Shown piece by piece: positions 44,501 through 52,887 of a DNA stretch of 64,000 nt. The stretch is from J054 sp963850255. Lineage in GTDB: Bacteria; Pseudomonadota; Gammaproteobacteria; Steroidobacterales; GCA-2729495. The stretch is taken from assembly GCA_963850255.1 (NCBI GenBank), contig CAWKLL010000025.1, positions 62,001 through 126,000 of the forward strand, in the 5' to 3' direction. How positions within the stretch are numbered: the first letter of the stretch is position 1; each line of letters opens with the position of its first letter. The notes under the pieces were generated by a model that saw only the letters and a program-made list of their open reading frames with translations, did not search any database and had not been told where the DNA came from. Position numbers and translations under genes: made by a program.

Positions 44501-45502
44501 ACGCCGCAGTCGTCACCGAAGACGTGCTGCTGGAGCCGGCGGACAATGCCGCGCTGGCTAATTTATGTGGCCAGTTCGATGAGCACTTGCGGCAGATCGA
44601 AAATCGTCTTGGCGTGCGCATTAGCAATCGCGGCAATCGATTCCGCGTGGTCGGTCCGGCTGCCCTGACCGAAGCCGGCGCGCGGGTATTGCGCGAGCTG
44701 TATGCGCGGGCCGGCAGTGAGACCCTGGATCCAGGCAGGGTGCATGTTTGCCTGCAGGAGGCCGCGGCCGATGCGGAGACGCCGCCGCCGCCAGATAGCA
44801 ACCAGGACGACAGCCTGATTATTCGTACCCGCCGCGCCCGGGTTCGACCTCGGGGCGTCAATCAGCGTGCCTATATCACCAGTATCCGCGAAAACGACCT
44901 GAGCTTTGGTGTCGGTCCGGCCGGCACGGGCAAGACCTACCTGGCGGTGGCCAGTGCCGTTGAAGCGCTGGAGCAAGAACGGGTGCGCCGCATTGTGCTG
45001 GTCCGGCCGGCGGTAGAGGCTGGTGAGCGGCTGGGGTTTCTACCCGGCGATATGTCCCAGAAAGTCGATCCGTATTTGCGGCCGATGTACGACGCTTTCT
45101 ACGAAATGCTCGGTTTCGATCGGGTTGCGACGCCTGATCGAGCGGAATATTATCGAAGTTGCGCCACTGGCGTTTATGCGCGGCCGCTCACTGAATGAAA
45201 GTTTCGTGATTCTGGATGAGGCGCAGAACACCACGATCGAGCAGATGAAAATGTTTCTGACCCGCATGGGTTTTGGTTCACGGGCGGTGGTAACCGGCGA
45301 TATCACGCAGGTTGATTTGCCCCGCCACCAAACCTCTGGTTTGCGACACGTCATCGATATTTTGAACACGGTGCCCGGTATCAGTTTTACTTTTTTCTCG
45401 CCGCGCGACGTGGTTCGTCATAGCCTGGTTCAGCGTATCGTTGAAGCCTACGAGGCACATAGTCCTGACGAACACAATGACAATCCCGGGCCGCGTCAGT
45501 GA
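44497..45502 (+). pseudogene. ybeZ: PhoH-like ATPase YbeZ, one frameshift as read
   Basis: P-loop ATPase of the PhoH family, partner of the RNase YbeY in rRNA maturation and stress. Walker A is GPAGTGKTYLAV; the Walker B region is FVILDEAQNTTIEQMK. The literal frame stops at 45198 after a single extra base near 45133; removing it gives LIERNIIEVAPLAFMRGR, as in E. coli, and the frame then runs to 45502. The start is probably TTG at 44497, overlapping the miaB stop (TTGA), and is uncertain. Its stop overlaps the ybeY GTG by three bases. Confidence 0.87.
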
Positions 45503-46014
45503 ATGCCGCGCCCTTCGAAGCACCTGAGCTGAGCGCCAGGCTCGATATTCTGCAAGCGCCCGGCGTCGAGTTGCCTGCCGGTCTGCAGCCTGAGGACTGG
45601 ATCAAAGCTGCGCTTTCCGTGCTCGATTGCCCGACCGCCAGCATGAGCCTGAGGTGGGTCGACGAAGTCGAGAGCGCGGCACTCAATCAGCAATATCGGG
45701 GCAAATCGGGGCCAACCAACGTGCTGGCCTTCCCGGCGCCGCAAATGCCGGGACTGCCGGCTGGCGAAACGGACTATCTGGGTGACCTGGTTGTCTGCGT
45801 CCCCGTGCTGCTTCGCGAAGCCGCTGAGCAGGGTAAGTCGCCGAACGCCCATGCGGCACATTTGCTCGTGCATGGCTGTTTGCATCTGGCTGGTTATCAG
45901 CACGAGTGCGCGGACCAGCGGGAAGTGATGGAGCAGCTGGAAATTCGGCTGCTCGCGCAGCTTGGTTTTGCCGATCCATACCAGCTCCGGGCTGACGGGC
46001 GCAATTATGAGTGA
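45499..46014 (+). CDS. ybeY: Endoribonuclease YbeY
   Basis: Metal-dependent RNase for 16S rRNA 3' processing and ribosome quality control, 171 residues. The zinc site reads HGCLHLAGYQHECADQREVM; the three histidines are present, but the usual Asp of GYDH is Gln here. The N-terminus has YRGKSGPTNVLAFPAP and DYLGDLVVCVPV, family markers. The start is GTG at 45499. It overlaps ybeX by eight bases. Confidence 0.93.
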   Translation: MNAAPFEAPELSARLDILQAPGVELPAGLQPEDWIKAALSVLDCPTASMSLRWVDEVESAALNQQYRGKSGPTNVLAFPAPQMPGLPAGETDYLGDLVVCVPVLLREAAEQGKSPNAHAAHLLVHGCLHLAGYQHECADQREVMEQLEIRLLAQLGFADPYQLRADGRNYE

Positions 46015-46858
46015 TGATGAAAAGGGCGCTGACGAGCAAAGCCACGGTTGGCTCGGGCGATTGAGAGACGTGCTGCGCGGGGAGCCCTCGACGCGCGAAG
46101 AGCTGCTCGAATTTCTGCGCGATGACCGCTGGGAACGGGTGCTGGATGAGGACGAGCTGGAAATGCTGCGTGATGTCCTCGAAGTTTCAGAGACCCAGGT
46201 GCGCGATGTGATGGTGCCGCGCTCGCAGATGGTGGTGCTCGAAGCCGGCGCGCCGCAGGACGAGATCCTCGCCACCATTATCGAATGTGGCCATTCGCGC
46301 TTTCCGGTGCTCGGTGAAGAACGTGATGAAGTACAAGGCATTCTGCTGGCCAAGGACCTGCTGCGCCATTTTCGCGATGGTGGTGAACAGGCCTTCAGTC
46401 TTGACAGGTTCCTGCGCCCGGCCGTGTTTATTCCGGAAAGCAAGCGTCTGAATACTTTGCTGAAGCAGTTCCGCGTAAGTCGCAATCACATGGCCATCGT
46501 GGTTGATGAATACGGTGGTATCGCGGGTTTGCTGACTATTGAAGATGTGCTCGAGGAGATCGTCGGCGAAATTGATGACGAGCATGATCCGCGCGATGCG
46601 GCGCCGATTCAGCAACAGGATGAGTCACGCTACAACGTAAAGGCCTTGACGCGCATCGAAGACTTTAACGAGTACTTCGATGTGGAGCTGACGGACAGTG
46701 ACTATGACACCGTCGGTGGCCTGGTGATTCATCAGCTGGGGCGCATGCCTCGCAGTGGCGACGTGGTTGCGGCGGAGGGCTTTCGTTTCAAGGTGCTGCA
46801 GGCGGATCGCCGTCGCGTCTATGGCGTAGAAGTGACACGTCTGGTCGAAGAGTCTTGA
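46007..46858 (+). CDS. ybeX: CBS-domain CorC/HlyC-type protein (YbeX)
   Basis: Soluble protein with paired CBS domains and a C-terminal CorC/HlyC transporter-associated domain, 283 residues from ATG 46007. Members are linked to magnesium and cobalt handling (CorC) and, with YbeY/YbeZ, to ribosome-related stress. The CBS region shows VRDVMVPRSQMVVLEAGA and HMAIVVDEYGGIAGLLTIED, and the C-terminal domain shows TVGGLVIHQLGRMPRSGD. The order ybeZ-ybeY-ybeX-lnt matches E. coli. Confidence 0.93.
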   Translation: MSDDEKGADEQSHGWLGRLRDVLRGEPSTREELLEFLRDDRWERVLDEDELEMLRDVLEVSETQVRDVMVPRSQMVVLEAGAPQDEILATIIECGHSRFPVLGEERDEVQGILLAKDLLRHFRDGGEQAFSLDRFLRPAVFIPESKRLNTLLKQFRVSRNHMAIVVDEYGGIAGLLTIEDVLEEIVGEIDDEHDPRDAAPIQQQDESRYNVKALTRIEDFNEYFDVELTDSDYDTVGGLVIHQLGRMPRSGDVVAAEGFRFKVLQADRRRVYGVEVTRLVEES

Positions 46859-46868
46859 AGCCGCTGAT

Positions 46869-48368
46869 GTGATTGGCCTGCCCGCATGGTTCCAGCAGCG
46901 GGGGCGCTGGATCTGCGTGATTGCCGGGGCAGTCCTGCCACTGGCTTTCGCACCCTTCGAGCTGTTCTGGCTGATGATCCCGCTACTGTTGCTGCTGCTA
47001 TTGAGCTGGCAGGGCCAGTCGGCGCGCGAAGCTGCCTGGCGTGGCTTCTGGTTTGGCGTCGGCGCCTTCGGCGCAGGCACCTACTGGCTGTATATCAGTA
47101 TCCATATTTTCGGCGGGTCGCCCCTGTGGCTGGCGCTGTTCCTGATGTGCGCTCTGGTGCTGATCATGGCCTTATTCTCGGCGCTGGCAGGCTGGCTGTA
47201 TGCCCGCCTGCGTTCTGACTCGCCGCTGCACAATCTGCTGTTGCTGTTTCCGTCCAGCTGGGTGCTGGTGGAATGGCTGCGTGGATGGATATTTACCGGC
47301 TTCCCCTGGCTGAGTCTCGGCTATGCGCAGATCGACGGGCCACTGTCCGTATGGGCGCCGCTGGGCGGCGTGTATGGGGTCTCTCTGCTCAGTGCACTGA
47401 TTACCGGCTGCCTGGCCTGCCTGCTGCTAGCCCATAGCGTGAGACAGCGGCTGGCCGTCGTGATGCTGCTGGCGGCAATAGCGCTGCCAAGCTTTCTCCT
47501 GCAGGGGCAGGCCTGGACCCGGCCATCCGGGCCTGCGGTCACGGTGGCGCTGGTTCAAGGCTCCATTTCGCAAGATCGGAAGTGGCTGCCTGAACAGCGT
47601 CGACCGACCCTGCAGTTGTATCGGGAGCTGACCCTGGCCCATGCGGATGCCGATCTGATGGTGTGGCCGGAAGTGGCAATCCCCGCTATGCAGCACCAGG
47701 TCGAGGCTTATCTGGACGAACTGGACCAGCTCGCAGCTGATCGCTCGCTGGCGCTGTTGCTGGGCGTGCTGGTGTATGACTTCGACAATGAGCAGTTTTA
47801 TAACGCCCTGATCAGCCTCGGCGAGGCTCGGGGTGTATACAACAAGCGCCACCTGGTGCCGTTCGGCGAGTTTTTCCCGGTGCCGGATTTCATCCGTAAC
47901 TGGATGCGACTGATGAGTCTGCCCTACCGCGATACCGCGCATGGTGAAGACGAGCAGTCTCCGTTACGGGCTGCCGGTCTGATCCTGGCGCCAAGTATTT
48001 GCTATGAAGACGCCTATGGTGGTGAGCAGCGCGATTTTTTACCGCAGGCTTCTGCGCTGGTTAATGTAAGTAACGATGCCTGGTTTGGTGATTCCGTAGC
48101 TCCGCATCAGCATCTGCAGATAGCACGCATGCGGGCCCTGGAAAGTGGTCGCTTTATGCTGCGTACAACCAATACCGGAATCACAGCCATCATAGATCCG
48201 AGCGGACGGCTGGTCGCAGGGTCTCCGCAGTTTGAAACCCATGTACTGCGCGGTGAGATCATCCCTTATGCCGGCGCCACACCGTTTGTGCGTTTCGGCA
48301 ATACACCCGTGGTGCTGTTGAGCCTGCTGGCGCTGGCGCTACCGGCCGTGCGCCGCCGCTTTCGCTAA
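46869..48368 (+). CDS. lnt: Apolipoprotein N-acyltransferase
   Basis: Inner-membrane enzyme that adds the third acyl chain to lipoproteins, 499 residues from a GTG start. About seven hydrophobic segments occupy the N-terminal 210 residues and one lies at the C-terminus. The nitrilase-fold catalytic triad is E268 (in WPEVAIP), K326 (in YNKRHLVPFGE) and C378 (in SICYEDAY). It is the only gene longer than 1 kb between sat-cysC and lptE that reads without a break. It supplies the maturation that lipoproteins such as LptE (51.0 kb) and the RND adaptor would need. Confidence 0.95.
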   Translation: MIGLPAWFQQRGRWICVIAGAVLPLAFAPFELFWLMIPLLLLLLLSWQGQSAREAAWRGFWFGVGAFGAGTYWLYISIHIFGGSPLWLALFLMCALVLIMALFSALAGWLYARLRSDSPLHNLLLLFPSSWVLVEWLRGWIFTGFPWLSLGYAQIDGPLSVWAPLGGVYGVSLLSALITGCLACLLLAHSVRQRLAVVMLLAAIALPSFLLQGQAWTRPSGPAVTVALVQGSISQDRKWLPEQRRPTLQLYRELTLAHADADLMVWPEVAIPAMQHQVEAYLDELDQLAADRSLALLLGVLVYDFDNEQFYNALISLGEARGVYNKRHLVPFGEFFPVPDFIRNWMRLMSLPYRDTAHGEDEQSPLRAAGLILAPSICYEDAYGGEQRDFLPQASALVNVSNDAWFGDSVAPHQHLQIARMRALESGRFMLRTTNTGITAIIDPSGRLVAGSPQFETHVLRGEIIPYAGATPFVRFGNTPVVLLSLLALALPAVRRRFR

Positions 48369-48428
48369 GGGGGTTCGCCGGGGGCAGCTGTTGTATCCTT
48401 GCGGGCCGTCATTGCGAAGCCCTGAAAC

Positions 48429-51039
48429 GTGAGCGAACCTTCCTACGATCCCGCGGCCATTGAGGCCGAAGCCCAGGCATTCTGGGAGCAGTCCTCCTCC
48501 TTCCGTGTCGAGGAAGACCCAGCGCGGGAGAAGTTCTACTGCCTGTGTATGTTTCCCTATCCCAGCGGCGCTGCACATGGGCCACGTGCGCAACTACACC
48601 ATCGGCGACGTGCTCGCGCGCTATCAGCGCATGCAGGGCTACAACGTGCTGCAGCCCATGGGCTGGGACGCCTTCGGCCTGCCGGCCGAGAATGCCGCCA
48701 TGGCGAACGGCGTGCCGCCGGCAGACTGGACCTACGACAACATCGCCTACATGAAGCAGCAGCTGCAGTCGCTGGGTTTCGCCATCGACTGGAGCCGCGA
48801 GCTCGCCACCTGCGAGCCCGACTATTACCGCTGGAACCAGTGGCTGTTCCTGCGCATGCTGGAAAAAGGTATCGCCTACAAGACGCACCGGTACGGTGAA
48901 CTGGGATCCGGTGGACCAGACCGTGCTGGCCAACGAGCAGGTCATCGACGGCACGCGGCTGGCGCACCGGCGCGCGGTCGAGAAGCGCGAGATCCCGATG
49001 TACTACCTCGCGCATCACCGACTACGCCGAGGAACTGCTCGCCGTCGCTGGACAGCTTGCCGGACTGGCCCGAGCGGGTGCGCACCATGCAGGCCAACTG
49101 GATCGGCAAGAGCGTCGGCGTGCGCTTCGCCTTCCCGTATCAGCTGGACGGCGAGGACCGACCAGCTGTGGGTGTTCACCACCCGCGCCGACACCATCAT
49201 GGGCGTGACCTTCTGCGCGGTGGCGGCCGAGCATCCGCTGGCCGACGCGTGCCGCTGAATCTAATCCCGAGCTGGCCGCCTTCATCGACGAGTGCAAGCG
49301 CGGCAGCGTGACGGAGGCCGATCTGGCCACGATGGAAAAGAAGGGCATGCCGACCGGCATTTACGTGACGCATCCGCTGACCGGCGAACCGGTCCCGGTC
49401 TGGGTCGGCAACTACGTGCTGATGGGTTACGGCGACGGCGCGGTGATGGCCGTGCCGGCGCACGACGAACGCGATTTTCATTTCGCCAAGAAGTACAGCT
49501 TGCCGATCCGCCAGGTCATCGCAGTCGACGGTCAAGACGTTCTCTCTCGACGCCTGGCAGGACTGGTACGCGGACAAGCAACGCGGCGTTTGCGTCAACT
49601 CCGGCAAGTACGACGGCCTGGCCTACGCGGCCGCCGTCGATGCCATCGCCGCCGACCTGGCGTCAGCGGATCTGGGCGAGAAGAAGACCCAGTGGCGCCT
49701 GCGCGACTGGGGCATTTCGCGCCAGCGCTACTGGGGCTGCCCGATCCCGATCATTCACTGCGAGCGCTGCGGCGCACGTGCCGGTGCCGGACGAACAACT
49801 GCCGGTGGTGCTGCCGGAAGACTGCGTGCCCGACGGTAGCGGCAATCCGCTCAACCAGCTGCGCGGCGTTTCGTGCAACTGCGATTGCCCGAGTTGCGGC
49901 AACCGGCGCGGCGCGAGACCGACACCATGGACACCTTCGTCGATTCGTCCTGGTACTACGCGCGTTTTGCCTGTGCCGACAATCAACAGGCGATGGTCGA
50001 TGAGCGGGTCAGTTACTGGATGCCGGTGGACCAGTACATCGGCGGCATCGAGCATGCGATCCTGCACCTGCTGTACTCGCGCTTCTGGACCAAGGTGATG
50101 CGCGATCTGGGCCTGGTGGACTACGACGAGCCCTTCAGCAAGCTGCTGACCCAGGGCATGGTGCTCAACGAGATCTACTACCGTCATCCGGAAGGCGGGC
50201 GGCGCGAGTACTTTAATCCGGCTGACATCGACAAGCACTACGACGAGGCCGGCAAGTTTTCCGGCGCCACTTTGAAAGCCGACGGCGAGGCCGTGGTGTT
50301 CGACGGCATCGGCACCATGTCCAAGTCAAGGCACAACGGCGTCGATCCGCAGTCACTGATCGAGCAATACGGCGCCGATACCGCGCGCCTGTTCGTGATG
50401 TTCGCAGCGCCCCCGGAACAGACCCTGGAATGGTCCGACGAAGGTGCGCAGGGCGCGTTCCGATTTTTGCGCCGGCTCTGGCGGGCCGTGCATCAACATA
50501 TACAGGCCGGCCCGGCAGCCGCCATCAATCACGCGGAACTCGATGATCGTCAGCGCGAGCTGCGTCGCGTCGTCCATGAGACTATCGCCAAAGTAAGCGA
50601 TGACATCGGTCGTCGCTATACCTTTAACACCGCCGTGGCCGCCTGTATGGAGCTATTAAACGCCGTTGCGCGATATACGCCGAAGGCGGATGGTGATCAT
50701 TCCCTGGTTCAGGAAGCCCTGGACAGCATTGTGTTGATTTTGTCGCCCATCGTTCCGCATCTCTGCCATCGCTTGTGGCTGGATCTTGGCCACCAGCAGG
50801 CGGTTGTGGACGAAGCATGGCCACAGGTGGACGAATCAGCCCTGAGTCGAGACAGCATAAATATCGTTGTGCAGGTAAATGGCAAGCTGCGCGCGCGTAT
50901 TGAAGTTGCGGCGAGTCTCGGTAACGACGAGTTACGCGAACGCGCGCTGGCGGAAGAAAATGTGCAACGTTTCGTCGCCGATAAACCGATTCGCAAGGTC
51001 ATCGTGGTGCCCGGAAAGCTAGTCAATGTTGTGGTTTAG
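48429..51039 (+). pseudogene. leuS: Leucine--tRNA ligase, heavily frameshifted as read
   Basis: Class I synthetase charging tRNA-Leu, essential in all bacteria. The start is GTG at 48429 (MSEPSYDPAAIEAEAQAFW); the HIGH-type motif is split at 48570/48571 in the PYPSG-LHMGH region. About eleven small indels occur between 48570 and 49910: for example near 48887, 48953 with a compensating one near 48976, 49012, 49046, 49162, 49250, 49533, 49773 and 49905. From about 49915 to 51039 the frame is clean for more than 370 residues, including the KMSKS region and anticodon-binding domain (ETIAKVSDDIGRRYTFNTA). The KMSKS loop reads TMSKSRHNG rather than KMSKSKNNG. Both editing and catalytic segments are recognisable in alternate frames, so the genomic gene is probably intact and the break artefactual. 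Confidence 0.85.
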
Positions 51040-51520
51040 GTTCGCGATATTCAGTGTGCTGCTGCTGGCAATCGCCGGCTGCGGATTCCAGGCGCGTGGC
51101 ACGGCAACGTTTCCGGAGGAATTTGCGGCCACCTATATCGATACCTCGAATCGATATTCTGCGTTTTATCAGGAACTGGTCGCCGCATTGCGCAGCAGCA
51201 ATCTCACCCTGGTTGATAACAGTATTGCCGCGCAAACCGTTATTCGCGTCAGTCTGGACGAGACGGGTCGCCGGGTGCAGTCCGTTTCTCCGCGTAACGT
51301 GCCACGCGAGTTTGAGGTCTTTTACCGCATTCGCTATTCGGTGGCGATGAACGGTATTGAGGTCCTCGAACCACAAACGCTGAGCCGCAACCGCGACTAC
51401 ACCTATGATGAGACCCTGGTATTGGGTAAGTCACTGGAAGAAGAGGGGTTGCGTCGGGCGCTGGCCGCCGACCTGGTGGAACTCGTGCTGCGTCGGGTCG
51501 ATACCCTTGCCCAACCGTAG
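51026..51520 (+). CDS. lptE: LPS-assembly lipoprotein LptE
   Basis: Outer-membrane lipoprotein that plugs the LptD barrel in LPS transport, 164 residues. A lipoprotein signal ends at LLAIAGC with Cys19 as the lipidated residue. FPEEFAATYIDTSNRYSAFYQ and the weak global similarity to RlpB/LptE, with the leuS-lptE position, support it. The ATG lies inside the leuS 3' end (14-base overlap). In most relatives holA follows directly; here a membrane-protein gene does. Confidence 0.87.
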   Translation: MLWFRFAIFSVLLLAIAGCGFQARGTATFPEEFAATYIDTSNRYSAFYQELVAALRSSNLTLVDNSIAAQTVIRVSLDETGRRVQSVSPRNVPREFEVFYRIRYSVAMNGIEVLEPQTLSRNRDYTYDETLVLGKSLEEEGLRRALAADLVELVLRRVDTLAQP

Positions 51521-51526
51521 CGCTGA

Positions 51527-52216
51527 ATGAACACCCGCCAAGGTATTCTCAGATTCTTGTTGTATGCCGTGGGTGTGGCGCTTGTCACCAGCCTGGTGGT
51601 GTGGTCTGCAGAGCACTCGCCCGACGGACTGTCTCTGGCCAGGCAGGTGCCGGGCTCGCAGCTGACTACCACAGAATTTTCCCTGCTGGAGTTGCTGCAA
51701 CACTTGTTGCTGCTTTTCTGTGCCTTGATATTCGGCTGGATCGCCTTTCGTGATCGTCTGCGGCGACCATTGGCCATTGCGTTTGCCAGTATTTTTCTTA
51801 TTTGCCTGATTCGTGAACTGGATTTTTTCCTGGACCGTTATCTGATCGACAACCTTTGGCAGGCCATTGCAGCGCTGCTCACGGTGTTTTCCGGTGTCTA
51901 CCTGTTTCGGCATCGGCGCCGCGTCGAAGCCGGCTGGCATCGCTCCTGGCCCTCCGCGGGCCTGGCCATAGTGATTGCAGGCCTGACACTGCTGGTCATT
52001 TTTACCCAGCTGCTGTCACGGCAAACGGTCTGGGAGCCCACCCTCGGTGAGGACTATGTGCGTGCGGCAGTATTGGCTTTTGAGGAATTGTCCGAGCTGG
52101 GCGCTTACCTGGTGATTACGCTGGGCAGCCTGGAGTTTTTGTTTACCTGGTCACGTTTGCCGGAAACTCGGCGCCTGGATCGTCCGCGCAGAATGCGTCG
52201 CCGGTCGCCTCGCTAA
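51527..52216 (+). CDS. Six-helix membrane protein of unknown function
   Basis: I do not recognise this protein. It has 229 residues and six likely transmembrane segments (about 9-27, 52-73, 81-97, 110-127, 144-163 and 190-207). A loop rich in Arg/His follows segment four (RHRRRVEAGWHRSW), and there is an acidic FEELSELGAY motif before segment six. The C-terminus is very basic (RRLDRPRRMRRRSPR). Positive loops suggest inner-membrane insertion. It starts six bases after lptE, so it is probably co-transcribed with leuS-lptE, and it lies before the oppositely oriented hisI. Confidence 0.6.
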   Translation: MNTRQGILRFLLYAVGVALVTSLVVWSAEHSPDGLSLARQVPGSQLTTTEFSLLELLQHLLLLFCALIFGWIAFRDRLRRPLAIAFASIFLICLIRELDFFLDRYLIDNLWQAIAALLTVFSGVYLFRHRRRVEAGWHRSWPSAGLAIVIAGLTLLVIFTQLLSRQTVWEPTLGEDYVRAAVLAFEELSELGAYLVITLGSLEFLFTWSRLPETRRLDRPRRMRRRSPR

Positions 52217-52304
52217 CGCCATTTGAGCTGATCGCCTGGCCCCGGATCTCTTTATCGCGTTATGCGGCCCGAGAAAAACGCCGCTACAGCAGACGGGCGT
52301 GGGC

Positions 52305-52790
52305 TTAGAGTTTGGTGGGATTCGGCACGCCGGGATAGACAAGCTCGGGGTCAAATACCTTTTCAGTCTCGGTAAATTCCAGTTCCAGCGGCGTGCTCAG
52401 CGCCGCCTCGCCCACGGGCAGCTTGCGATAAAAGCAGGAGCGATAGCCAACGTGGCAGCTGGCACCGTTGCCGCCAACCTCGACCCGCAGCCACACACAG
52501 TCCTGATCGTCATCAATCAGCAGTTCGCGAACCGTTTGCACCAGTCCGCTGGTGGCGCCTTTGTGCCAGAGAGCCTGGCGGCTGCGACTATAGTAGTGAG
52601 CCTGGCCGGTCTCGATGGTGCGGGCGAGGGCCTCGTCGTTCATATAGCCGTGCATCAGCAATTCGCCGCTGTTGAAGTCTGTGGTCACGGCCGGGATTAG
52701 TCCGTCGCGATCGAACTTCGGCGCCAGATCACGGCCTTCCTCGACCTGCTCAATGCTGACGCGCTGACGAAATAGGGCTGCAGGCTTCAC
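52305..52790 (-). CDS. hisI: Phosphoribosyl-AMP cyclohydrolase
   Basis: Zinc-dependent enzyme of histidine biosynthesis (third step), 161 residues. Signatures seen are FDRDGLIPAVTTDFNSGE, YYSRSRQALWHKGATSG, the metal-binding DDDQDC and GASCHVGYRSCFY. The start is GTG at 52790 with GAGGAG upstream; the longer frame would overlap cysS. It stands alone here without other his genes and is not fused to HisE. It is divergent from cysS. Confidence 0.9.
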   Translation of the reverse strand: MKPAALFRQRVSIEQVEEGRDLAPKFDRDGLIPAVTTDFNSGELLMHGYMNDEALARTIETGQAHYYSRSRQALWHKGATSGLVQTVRELLIDDDQDCVWLRVEVGGNGASCHVGYRSCFYRKLPVGEAALSTPLELEFTETEKVFDPELVYPGVPNPTKL

Positions 52791-52840
52791 GAGAGACTCC
52801 TCTGGTCCCGGGCTGGTGTACTCGATGCCCGGGCAAAGGT

Positions 52841-52849
52841 TGCTATTAT
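52841..52849 (+). promoter_or_regulatory. Extended -10 promoter candidate for cysS
   Basis: TGCTATTAT at 52841-52849 gives a -10 hexamer TATTAT (52844-52849) with the TGn extended -10 motif. The expected start site (about 52856) is about 30 bases before the cysS ATG. The -35 region is weak, which such extended -10 promoters often tolerate. It also lies in the divergent gap with hisI. Confidence 0.4.
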
Positions 52850-52887
52850 AGCGGGCTGGCCAAGCGCCGGAATAACCGTTTGATGTC

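Noticed and set aside
45023..45198. A separate small gene overlapping the ybeZ break
   Set aside because: The two overlapping frames are the same protein shifted by one base, since they join into one continuous PhoH-family sequence.
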